DNA of 64,000 bases from Heterocephalus glaber (Eukaryota > Chordata > Mammalia > Rodentia > Bathyergidae). Within the stretch, counting starts at the first letter, position 1, and every line of letters begins with the position of its first letter. Under the pieces are notes generated by a model. It was not told where the DNA came from and did no database searches. It saw only the letters and a program-made list of their open reading frames with translations. The stretch is taken from positions 23,547,303-23,611,302 of the forward strand of contig NW_004624732.1 of the NCBI RefSeq assembly GCF_000247695.1, read 5' to 3'. The translations under genes and the position numbers were made by a program. Below are positions 48,895 through 59,759 of this stretch, piece after piece.

Positions 48895-49215
48895 TAGTTT
48901 TTCAAATGTGCATAAGAGTAAAGAAAATAGATCAATGTTTTCCCGTATACTCATCATCCAGCAGTTAATTCTTTCATCTGTCGGTCCTCAGTATTTTAAA
49001 GCAAATTTCACATATACTGTCATTTTACTTGCTAACATTTCAATATCTATCTATAATAAGAACTTTAAAAACAAAAAAGCCACAATATCATTATCACACC
49101 TAACAAAATTACTACTACTTTCTTTATGTCATCTGTTAACTAGTCTGTGCTCAGTTGTCCTCAGTTATCTCAAAAAGTTTTCTAAGTCATTCCCTTTAGT
49201 TCTATTATTTTAGCT
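48895..49215. mobile_element. possible old L1-type relic
   Basis: CATAAGAGTAAAGAAAATAG and ATACTCATCATCCAGCAGTT echo the block near 30300. Weak. Confidence 0.35.
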
Positions 49216-49518
49216 GTGATTGTTTTCTAAGGAAGAACTTTGCATGATCCATCTATTTGGTGAATCTGAACTACATTGAGTGTAAGAAAGGCAATTCTGT
49301 AGCAAGGAGTTAGAGGCTGGACTTGTAGATGGCCAGTGGGGTAATTAAAAGTGGGATAAAGGTTGGCATTTCTGCTTTCATTTTATGTGTCTCCCTTATT
49401 ATCTCAAAATGTTGGATCCCTCCTAAACTTTAATGTAGGCATATTAATAATTTAAGAAGTGTCTATTATAAAGTATATCAGCCTTAAATTTATCTAGCTT
49501 ACCTATCCTTCTTTAGAC

Positions 49519-50160
49519 TGAGGTCACCAAGATAAGAGTAACTAAGGTAATTTTCAGGACCTGCAGGGACATTTGATTGCTGGCCTTTATAATGGCCCAT
49601 TCCAGACACCCTGGAGTGATGCCCAGAAGTGTCCAGCCATTGTCCTAAACCTGTAATCACCATGGGTTACAGGAAAAGCAGAGCCTCACAGACCACCCCA
49701 TAATGAAGTCACCCCCTAAATGGGAGCAGTTACCCCATGATGTGTATGTAGGCTACCCCCCACAGCAGAAGTCAATAGTCTCATGACAGGGACTGAACTG
49801 CCCCCTCAGGCGACGATGGCTCTCAGCACCTCACAGAACCAGTCCTGCGATACTAATCAACCATACCATGACCTGACCAGAATGCAGGACACTGCCAACT
49901 ATGCAAACCACCTACCATGTGCAAACTTTCAACCCTTGCCTTTGTTTTCCTTTCTAGAAAACCCCAAAGTTTCTATCAGCCCCTCAAAGACAAATCTTGA
50001 AGCCCTTTATCTGTCCTTCCCAGCATGGCCATGCTGATTAAAGCTCCTTTCCTGCCCTTTATCACTCCTCATCTCCCTGATTAATGTCCTGAGGTTTGTG
50101 GCAGAGTTTCTTCTCTTGGCACCAGGGCTGGGAATTGTGCTAAAAAACTCCAGTAACAGT
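49519..50160 (+). mobile_element. solo LTR candidate (ERV class unclear)
   Basis: The segment has an LTR layout: it opens near TGAGGTCACC, carries a poly-A signal ATTAAA at 50037-50042 followed by a C/T-rich region, and ends near CCAGTAACA. The bases before and after the block do not show a clear duplication. No retroviral genes adjoin it. Confidence 0.45.
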
Positions 50161-51055
50161 TGACTACATTATCCTTTCCTTATATTTTTTACCTGATTTG
50201 GTGCTTTACCCCTCTTCAAAGATGACCAGAGAGTATTTATATAACTCTTGAATTTAAACATGATGTGTTTATCCTATTCTGTTTGAGCATCTTCTTGGTA
50301 TCTCAGATTTGGCCAGTAGGAACTCTTTCAGGTCAAGTCAAAAGCCCACAGAGCCAATTTGAAAGGATCATTTCCTAGTAAAAGAAATTGGGGTCCCTTG
50401 GAGAACTGGCCAATTGCATAACTAACCAGGAAGTATCGAAGCTAAGCCTGTGACTTCTTGTCAGACTTGAAGGCAAAGAAGCACTTTTGTCGGATGCCAC
50501 AGAACGTTGTAAGTGCTCACTATTAAGAATATGCACTTCAGGGGGAAGGGGAAGAAGTGAGGGAAAGGAACAGTGTGTTGCTTTTGAAATTCCATAACCC
50601 ACATCTGTCTCTGCCTGGGATTCCTGCATTTCTGTTATCCTCCGCGTGTCCCAGCAGAAAACAAGTTAAATGGCTCCAACTGAGATATGCTTTCAGGGAC
50701 TTTAGAAAGACCTTATTTTATCTAAACAACTGTAATAGTTTCCCTAGTGATTTTTCGAGAATTGTTAGTGTCTTTCTGAGAGTTAACTTTTTGGCGTACT
50801 TTGGAGTCTAATCTATGAGTTTCTTTCCTGTACTCTTTAGTAAATACAAATAAAAGTAATGGTGGGAATTTGACTATGCCTATGATATAGGGGAAATAAA
50901 TGTAACCCTCAACCTGCCAGATGTCAGATACGCTGAGTTCGTGTTCCCCCAAATTAAAGAATGAATTCTAAGGAACAATGGAGGTTAAGAGTAGGAAAAC
51001 TTTATTGAGAGAGAGGAGGCAGGAAGGGAAAGGGGGAGAGGGAGGAAAGGGGGGG

Positions 51056-51087
<32 letters not shown>
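51056..51087. repeat. (GA)n microsatellite in the 3' LTR
   Basis: About 14 GA units after a G-run; the other LTR has only a short GA stretch here. Confidence 0.9.
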
Positions 51088-51092
<5 letters not shown>

Positions 51093-51484
51093 TATCAATC
51101 CTAAGAGAAAGGAGGGGACCTGAAAGTGGGTTGCCACAGACTCCACTTCACAGAGGATGTTTTATAGAGCAAAATCACATGGTAGGTACAATGTGGGTCA
51201 AAGCTATGATCAACCAATAAGATTACAAGTATAGCCACTTAGGTAATATTGATCTAATGGGGAATCAGATCACGTAGCAAGTGTACATGGAAAGAACAAA
51301 GACCTTCTTTAGGAAGGGATGGATCGGGGGTCTTGGTCACCCACCAGGGTGACTGATGCCTATGTAGACTTTATTGTACCAGGTGATAAACTTATCTTAT
51401 CCCCTGGGGAGGTATGTAGGCCTGATCATTCTGTGTTTATCTTGAGGCCCATCCTTCACCAGATGCACCTCCAGCCATAGTTTT

Positions 51485-51517
51485 AATGTGTTTTCTTTCT
51501 TTCTTTCTTTCTTTCCT

Positions 51518-51549
<32 letters not shown>

Positions 51550-51716
51550 TTTCTTTCTTTCTTTTGAGATGGGGTCTTGCTATGTAGCTCAGGCTGCTCT
51601 TGAACTCACTATGTATCCCAGGCTGGCCTCAAACTCAGGGAGATCCTCCTGCTTCAGCCTCCTGAGTTCTGGGATCATAGGTGTACAACCCCACACCTGG
51701 CTTGTAATGTATTTTC
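51485..51716 (-). mobile_element. B1-like SINE with TTTC-repeat tail in the 3' LTR
   Basis: The antisense B1 body (about 51565-51703) follows a TTTC tract (51494-51563). TAATGTGTTTTC before and TAATGTATTTTC after are the duplicated target. The other LTR has a single copy of that site, proving insertion after the provirus formed. Confidence 0.9.
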
Positions 51717-51788
51717 ATCCTCTGCATGGACTCCCTAGTCCTATCTGATTGCCTATAATATTTCTGCCTAACTTAGCTGTCTATAATA

Positions 51789-51806
51789 TTCCTCCCTCTG
51801 AAGAGG
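51789..51806 (-). other. ERV polypurine tract
   Basis: Read on the minus strand, a purine-rich AGAGGGAGGAA immediately precedes the 3' LTR, the usual place for plus-strand priming. Confidence 0.75.
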
Positions 51807-51829
51807 TACCCTTGACTGCCATGAGGAGG

Positions 51830-53050
51830 CAAGGGATGATGACAAATCTGGCTACTTCTGGCTGAAGGGGGTCATAGTTGTGATCGGCAGTCAGAGAGAG
51901 TCTGTCTAAAGACCCTTGATAGATAGATGCCAGGTGTTCTTGTCTTGGGTAGGCTTATAGCTTTAAGACTGCAGAAAATAAGGCCAAAGGAACAGTTAAG
52001 TATGCATAGACCAAATAATAAGATCAACAACACTTACACTAATACAACCAACAAATGTTTCCACCAAGAAGAGCCTGTAATAGCCTCCCACAAAGAGGAT
52101 AAGGAGAAGGACCAGGAAATTTCAGAATCTGACATGGCACTAACATGTCATTTAATATCTTGAACAGTCATTGAAATATCAGCAGAAGGATCAGGAATGT
52201 ACACACAACATTCAGCTTTTACAGTTATACAAGCACCCCCTTGTGCTGCTGTTAGAATGTCTAATGCCATCCAATTTTGGAGGACAGCTCGCCTCATTAA
52301 TTTCACTTCTTCATTTAGGAGAAAGACACTAGTCAAGGTATCATTTAAGGCCTGTTGAATATAGGTAGCCAAGACTTCGATGTGTTGCATAACATCCTCT
52401 AATCCTAGGGAATGGACAAAGATAGAAGCCAAATGATCATACCAGTGAAACACACTTCTAGACCATCAATGTCATAGTCAGGGTAAATTTGCAGGTTTGT
52501 CACTATTTTTGACACTCCTACCTTGTAACCATGCAAATCCCAGTGTGCATCTCCTTATCCATCTAGAGGGTAGCTAGCCAGGGCCACAAGTTGGTTGTAC
52601 AGGACCAGTGGGGGCTTCCCATCTAATTCCAGGGTGATTAAACTAGTCTCTTGCAAACCAGTCTTTGACCTCTAAAGTTATAGTGTGTATGCACTGCTGG
52701 GGATGGGGTGTCTATCCCAAGTATTTAGTGGAGTTAGGCCAATGAGAATAAGAATGATTTCTTTGTTCCCAACATAAGGGAGCCTTTCTACTAAGTTGTC
52801 TTATAGTTGGAATTAACCACATATAATCATCCCATATCTGAAAGTAGCCATCTTTATATCTATGGTGGTTGGCTCTCATGATAGGACCCTTTCTCTCACT
52901 TAATAGGGGTTCTATAGAGTCTGTAGAGAGACTTCAGTGGCATTCTTAGAAAAAAATTTGATTATGTTCAGGATCATTAAGGGTGTGGTTTATATGCCAT
53001 TGAGTTACCTTGTAACAGTGGGCTAAACTATGAACTGCTGAACTTTGTCA
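51830..53050 (-). pseudogene. env: ERV env remnant (SU degraded, TM partly open)
   Basis: The surface-unit part (about 52460-53050) has no long open frame. The transmembrane part keeps a 101-codon frame at 52148-52453. It includes a region like the immunosuppressive-domain position and a C-X6-CC motif near 52208-52234 (residues ACITVKAECC), typical of gamma-type TM subunits. It ends in a stop, so the membrane anchor is not in this frame. Non-functional as a whole. Confidence 0.8.
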
Positions 53051-56000
53051 TGTCTCTGTAGTCATGTAGCTTATTCCAGTCATCTCCTTGAAGTAGCAAT
53101 ACCCACCAAGGAAGTTCTGATGTACTTGACAAGGGAGCAGGCCACATATCCAGGAGGGTGTTTGTTGTAATGACTCTGCATATTCCTGTGCCCACACTAG
53201 AAAGGAATTGCACTCTCCTTTAAGTGGTAACATGAATTTTAAGTCTTCCATGGATTCACAGAAGTATACAGATCGTTGCTCACACTCACTATCTTGTTCC
53301 CAGGGCTTGAGTTGGATATGGTGTATCCAAGTCAGGCCTGCTACCTTGACAGCTGATTGAGTTGACAGGATCATGATGTATGGTCCTTCCCAAGTTGGTT
53401 CCAGGGAAAGAGATGATGAGGGAAGAGATTTTAACAGTTCTAAATCTCTGGAGTGAAATATGAGATTTCCTTTTTCTTTAGGCTGAGCTTCCGTTAGCTG
53501 TTGAAGAGTCTGTTGGAATTTAACCAGTGAGGTGACATCTTTTAGTAAAGCATACATTTCTCTATCAAACAGAAAATCATTAGTAAGAAAAGAGTGTCTG
53601 TAAAACATTTCAAATGGACCGAGGCCTAGAATTTGAGGTGTATTTCTTACTTTGATAAGAGCTAACAGTAGTAAGTAAGGCCACTGTACATGGATTTCCT
53701 GAGCCATTTTTTGAACATGTCTCTTTAGGGGCTCATTCATTTTCTGAATGATGATTGTGGCCTCCATGCGCAATGAAGGTGATAAAGAATGCCCAGGACC
53801 TGAGAGACACGCTGTGTGACTGTTGCTTTAAAAGAAGGCCCATTATCAGTCTGTAGGCTCTTAGAAAGTCCAAATCTGGTGATAATTTCTGAGACCAAAA
53901 CCTTTACCACCTCTTGTGTTTTTTCTGTTTTACAGGGAAAGGCCTCAGCCCAGTTTGTGAAAGTATCTATCCAGACTAATAAGGTATTAGAGCCCCTTAC
54001 TCTTTGGCATTTGAGTAAAATCAAGCTGCCAATCTTTTCCAGTGTATTTAACATGTCTCTGTATACCTGCAAGGCCTATGGTCCAGTTAAGAGAACTTTT
54101 GTCAGAGGTCACATATCTTAACTATCTGTTGTATTGTTTAAGAAAATCCCTTTCCTATGAATAACTTAGAGGCCATTTGTTGGGTCTTGTCTCTCCCCAA
54201 GTGAAAGGTTTGATGTAGAGACTTAATAATTTTCCATTGATTAGCACCAGGAAGGAACAGTTTACCATTGTCTGATTGTAACCATCTTGATGGAAGGAAC
54301 TGACACCTATGGGAGAGAGCCCATTCAATTTCTGACTGAGAATATTTGGATTGAGTATCATCAAGGGACCCTTCCTAGATCAGGGGGCCCTGAAAGGAGG
54401 GCCCTCAAGCAGCTTCTTTTGCCAACTACATCAGCCAGTTGATTACCTTGGGATACTTTGTCAGCTTCTTTTTGGTGCCCTCTACAGTGAATTACCACCA
54501 CTTTGGAAGACATATAGACAGATGGTAAAAGTTCATCTATGTTCTTATGAAAATTTATGGGAGATCTATTGGTTGTCAGATAAATTTTTTCTTTCCATAT
54601 GGCTGCATGAACATGTAGCACTAGGAAAGCATACTTTGAATCAGTATAAATATTAACTTTCTGTCCTTCAATGAGTTGTAAAGCCCTTGCCAGAGCTATG
54701 AGTTCTGCTAGCTAGGCACTAGTCCCAGGGGCAAATGAGGAACTTTCAAGAGTCTGATGCAGACTACTGCATACTCTGCCTTTCTTGTTCCATTTTCCAT
54801 GAAGGAACTGCCATCACAGGAGAGGGTCAAATCAGGGTCAGTAAGGGGTGTGTGTAACAAGTCTTCTCTGGCTGTGTACATACGGAGAATTACCTGTTTG
54901 CATTCATGTCTTTCAGCCTGAATTTCCTTTTCTGGTAGAAAGATTGCAGGGTTTAAGGAGGAACGTGACTTTATTTGAATGGCTGGTCCTTCTAGAAGTA
55001 GAGCCTGGTATTCAAGAAGTCGCTTGTCTGATAGCCATAGACTCCTTTTGGAAGAAAGAAGTCCTGCCACATTGTGAGGAGTATATACAGTGAGATCTGT
55101 TTCTAAAATCAGCTTGGATGCTACTGGTACCAGGAAAGATACTGCAGCCACAGCTGTAAGGCATACAGGCCATCCTTTTGCTACAATGTCTAATTCATGA
55201 TTCAGATACCCTACAGACTATTGAGCAGGTCCTTGATCCTGGGTAACCATTCCCAAAGCCATGCCCCACCTTTCATCAACATATAGATTGAAAGGGTGTC
55301 CTGTCGGTAGGCTCAGTGCTGGGGCATCCAGAAGTGCTTGTTTAAGCTTCTGGAATGCAGTTTAGGAATCAGGTTCCCCAGTTAAAATATGGTTATCTGC
55401 CTTTTGGGCTTCCTTAAAAGCTGATAGAGGAGTCATGGTATCTCATCATACCCTTCTATCCAAAGGCAACAAAAGCCTGTAATTCCTAGGAATCCCCTTA
55501 GCTGTTTTAGGGTCTTAGGGTTTGGGGAGGAAAATATTGGTTTAGTTCTGCCCTCCCCCAGCCTTCACATTCCCTTAGATATGATAAGGCCCAAATATTT
55601 TATCTCAAAGCTGCAAAGTTATGCCTTAGACCTAGAGACTTTATAACTGCTGTCTGCTAGAAAATTTAGCACAGCACAGGTGCCTTGGCTGGAGAGCTCT
55701 TCTGAGGGGGCACATAACAGTATATTATTTACATATTGCAGGACTATGACTCGGGAAAATTCAGAACATGCCAAGTTGTGGGAAATCACTTGCCCAAAAA
55801 GATGAGAACTGTCTTTGAACCCTTGAGGAAACAGAGTCCAAGTTAGTTGACAGGCCTGGTTGTGAGGATTTTCAAAGGCAAAAAGAAACTGAATCTGTAT
55901 GTAAAGGAATATAAAAGAAAGCATCTTTTAAGTCTAATGCTGAAAACCAACTGGCATCTTTCAGGATCTGAGAAAGAGTGTATAGGTTAGGTACCAGTGG

Positions 56001-56680
56001 GTAGATTGGCATTACTGCCTCATTTACCACTCTAAGGTCCTATACCAATCTCGATTCTCCACTAAGTTTTTGAACTCCCAAGACTGGAGTGTTGTAAGGG
56101 CCATTAGAGGATGCCAAGTAAACCTTGTGTCCTTAAGTTGTTGATTATAGGCAATAGTCCTCTTTTAACTTTAGGCCTTAAAGGGTATTGTCTCCATTGA
56201 GGAAAAATAGTAGGATCTTTGAGATGTATTTGCACTGGGGCAGGTCTTACTTGCTCTTCCTACTCTACCTTTAGTTGCCCATACTTCAGGATTTATTACT
56301 GTCTCCATGAGAGGGAGGCAGCGTACTTGACCTGGGTGCATGCATATTACAGTATTCAAATAAGATATCTCTTCCCAGGGGGGAAACTGGACTTTCAGGC
56401 ATAATTGCAAAGGAATGAGAGGGTGTGGGATGTAGCTCAGTGGTGCCGCGCCTGCCTGGCAAGTGCGAGGTCCTGAGTTCGATCCCCCATATTGGGGGAA
56501 AAAAAGGAAGCCATCACAGTTACAGCCTAAGGATTGTAAGAAATAGTGAGTTACCTTTTTTCCCATGACTCCTTTGACTGAAGTATGATGGCTGGAAGAA
56601 AGGCCAGGGTTGGAAAGAAGGACTGAGAGACATGTGCCAGTGTCCAGCAATAGGCTGGTTTCTTTTCCCTCTATAGTCAT
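53048..56680 (-). pseudogene. pol: ERV pol remnant (protease, RT, RNase H, integrase)
   Basis: Domains lie in retroviral order. The protease keeps the active-site motif LLDTG (about 56636-56650) but is interrupted by a SINE. In RT the polymerase motif reads YVNN (55724-55735) rather than YVDD. RNase H keeps CDGSSF (about 54830-54848). The integrase zinc-binding part is near 54160-54370. The core follows with VWIDTFTNWAEAFP and TDNGPSF (53737-54072), then a frameshift. A 241-codon frame (53048-53773) covers the integrase C-terminus, with EGPY marking the GPY/F-type module. Several stops and frameshifts separate these pieces. Confidence 0.9.
56411..56510 (+). mobile_element. ID-like SINE inside the ERV protease
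   Basis: GTGGGATGTAGCTCAGTGG (A box) and GAGTTCGATCCCCC (B box), ending in an A-tail. It is near consensus, so younger than the provirus. By chance the minus-strand frame stays open through it. Confidence 0.9.
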
Positions 56681-56689
56681 GATTACTCA

Positions 56690-58010
56690 AGACTCCTCCA
56701 TGGAAATGACAGTCTGGCCAGAGGGAGAAGGCAGAGTGCCCTGGGGCCTTTCAGTGTTGCTGAACCACGTGGTAAGATGGATCTGATCCCTGAGACTTGC
56801 ATTTTGGGGGTCAGTCTGACTTCCAGTGGTCACCTTAGCAATCAGAGCATGGCTCAGGGGGCCTCTTGTTATGATGGTTTTTATCACAGTACCTCCTAAG
56901 GTGTCTTGGCTTTCCTAACGGTAGCAGGTGAGTTTGGTTATCAAGCTCTTCTTGGAGCCCTGAGAATCAGACTTAAGAGTCTGTTTCTTTTAAGGCTGTA
57001 ATGAAGGCAGCCATGTTTTCTTGGTCTCTTTGTTTTCGCCCGTTGGCCTCATCCTGGCCTTGATTGTAAAATATTGAGGAGGCAGTTCTCATTAAAGTAT
57101 CAAGTGAGCTCCCTGGAGCAAAAGTAATCTTTTTTAGCTTTTTCCTAATATCTGAAGCTGACTGGGTAAATAACTGTCCTTCTACAGAATCAGGAGCCAG
57201 AGATGTATGTTTCATCAGTACCTCTTGTAAATGATCTAAGAAGGCAGAGGGGTTTTCATCTTTCTCCTGATGAATAAATGACAGTTTAAAATAATTGGAG
57301 GGTTTAGTTCTTGTCCTTCTTTGATCTTTAAAAGTACATGTCCGAAGATGTCTTCTATTCCAGTCTCCTGTCTGGTTGGTAGGCCAGTAGGGATCTTGTG
57401 TAGGTACTGCTTGGGCTCCAGTAGGAACCACCTGTTCCTCTGGCTACTTGTCTTGTGGCCTTGTAAAATTAACAATATGATACTCATCTCAAAATGTAAC
57501 AGCAGCTTGTACTGCTGCTTGTTGTTAGAAGTCAGTGTTTGATTTCAGAGTAATAGTACATCTTTCCAGTCTAGTTCATAGGTCTGAATAAGTACCCAAA
57601 GACCTCAGTGTACTTACGAGGGTTGTCTGAAAATTTTCCCAGATCTTGTTTGATCTGTATGAGGTCACTGAGAAAAGGACACATAGACTCAGGTAGTGCT
57701 AAATTCTCCACTCACCTCCTGTAAGGGATACTGTCCTTGAGGAGCTTGAACAAAATCAGATAGGGATGGATATAGCCCAGTAGAGGATTCAGTTAAAGTT
57801 GACTTGAAAGCTTCACCCTTAGAGTCCCCAGGGCAAGTGAGAGGAGCCTCAGGCTCTGTAATAGTGGACGAGGCTTTGATTAAGGTTGCCTTAGAAACCT
57901 CATCCTTAAAATCCAGAGGGTAAGGGAGGGGGATCTCAGGCTTAGTAATAGTAGATGTATCTGATTGTGCCTTAAGGGCTGAGGTACCTGGTTTTCCTGT
58001 GCCTTACATT
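56690..58010 (-). pseudogene. gag: ERV gag remnant (p12-like, capsid, nucleocapsid)
   Basis: The capsid frame at 56973-57431 contains QEKDENPSAFLDHLQE, the gammaretroviral major homology region. Further downstream, near 56825-56865, a degraded Cys-His box of the nucleocapsid is visible, with a stop inside it. Upstream of the capsid a proline-rich p12-like segment contains a tandem duplication (57786-57960). Frames are broken in several places. Confidence 0.85.
57786..57960 (-). repeat. tandem duplication, 87-bp period, in gag
   Basis: Two units align with an 87-base offset: for example AGTTAAAG at 57791 and GATTAAGG at 57878, and GTAATAGTGGACG and GTAATAGTAGATG at their ends. The unit is 29 codons, so the frame is kept. 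Confidence 0.75.
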
Positions 58011-58985
58011 TACATTTCCTACGCAAGTAAGGATTATCTCTTAATGGAAAGAAAGTCTGAATATAAGGTAATTCTGACCATTTTCCCTCTCTCGCAGTAC
58101 AGTTCTACTTATGAAATAGTATCATAATCAGTATTTCCCTCTGCATTCCATTTTGTCTCTAGAGGGCAAGACAGGTCAATGTGCAGGTATAGAAAAATAT
58201 TAAACAGCTCTTTTTCAATTTGTGAGGGTCAAACAATTTCTAAGTGCTTAAGAATACATTCCAAAGAAGTAAGAGAATATGACATTAAGTTTCCCATCTG
58301 AAACACAGAGAAAAATAAGCATCCTTTTTAATCCTTACTTGGTTTGTATTTCCTCTTGAGGCATCCCCTGAGATGACTTGCTCCAGAGCAGCTGGCTGCT
58401 ATTTAGAGAGTGACCGGAAGATAGGTCAGGTCAGATTAGCCACCCTTACCAACTTGTGTTTCTATCTTCTCTGGAAACTCACACTCCTAATTCCAGCATA
58501 TTTCAAAAGGCACAAGCTACAGTTGATTCCAGCTATAACAATCATGTTTAAAGAAGGAAGCATTGCTAGCAAAATTAAACCAATAATCAAGAGATCTGAA
58601 CACTTCTTTCCAATTCTTTGAAAGAAAATGAGGGAAAAAAAAATCAAAGGGCAAATTGGAAGTGGTCAGAGCACTTCCCAGCCTGCAAAAGAGATCACCT
58701 TTAGAGATAATAGAGCCATTAATGGCTTGGAAAAATTTTGCCCAGGGTCCTAGGGTAAAGAAGTCCCCAAGACATTTGTGTTGTCTGCCTAAACCTAGCC
58801 AATTTTCCTTAGCAGCAAGACAATGCTAAGTTTTACTCAAAATCCATTCTGTAATTTCTGTGTCTGCAACACACATATGATGCTCACAGGTTAAAACCTT
58901 TATCCATTGTTTAGCAACCACAACTTACACATTAGCAAAAGTAATTCTCTGTCTTCAGATTTAGCAAACACTCATTTTCTGTGGG
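58010..58985 (-). other. ERV leader and possible matrix region
   Basis: Between gag and the leader SINE, no clear domain could be read on the minus strand. A matrix-like part would be expected here but was not identified. Confidence 0.5.
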
Positions 58986-59104
58986 CTCAACTTAAAAGTT
59001 CTTTTTTTTTTTTGGTACTGGGGATCAAACTCAGGACTTTGTGCTTGCAAGGCAGGCACTGGAACCACTGAACTAAATCCCCGGCCCTCAACTTAAAAGT
59101 TCTT
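58986..59104 (-). mobile_element. ID-like SINE in ERV leader
   Basis: The antisense ID body lies between two copies of CTCAACTTAAAAGTTCTT (58986-59003 and 59087-59104), an 18-bp target duplication. Confidence 0.95.
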
Positions 59105-59759
59105 AGTTGTTGGATAGGGAGGAAAGGTTGAGACAGTTCTGGGTTCTTCCCTCTCCAATCTTTAGCAGAAATATGGCTCCAAGAAAGGAAAGTACAAAGT
59201 GACAGGAAAAGATCAGGAATGAGATTAGAAAAAGGAAATATTGCTATCATGCTTGCAGTGAATTATTGAGACAGTTTGCCCATGAGTTGTCACCTTCAAC
59301 CTGAAAAGATGAAAATGTGAAATCTCAAGAACTAAGATTGCCTCCTTACCAGTAGATCAGACCGGAAAGGAAAGTGAGGCAGAACAGGCTTAACATTCCC
59401 CTGTAGAGTGTAGAGGGGGGATCAGGGCAGACTATCCCTATGATACCTACCCCTCAAGTCTATAGAACAGCTGCCGACCTATTGCCTTTTAACTGGCAGT
59501 TGGGGTCCCATGAGGTATTAATAGGATGTATATTTTCTAAATATAAACTAGACTTTATAAAAAGACCCATTTTACAGCATATCATAAATTCACATTTTGG
59601 TTAGTATCAAAGTCCACTAGGGGATGCTCTAACATTACTTTTCCCTAGCTCTGTTGTTTTAAGATAACAAAGCACAACAGTCAAAACAGGCAAACGGGTC
59701 AAGCATGGAGCACCAGTAAATTCATCAACTAGTAAGTCCAAATGTAGCATATACAAAAC

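Larger units (their letters stand above)
50883..51788 (-). repeat. ERV 3' LTR (left copy)
   Basis: It matches the right LTR over its length: start TGATATAGGGGAAATAAATG, end TGTCTATAATA. It is longer than its partner because of an expanded (GA)n tract (51058-51086), a TTTC repeat and a B1 SINE (about 51485-51716). Confidence 0.9.
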
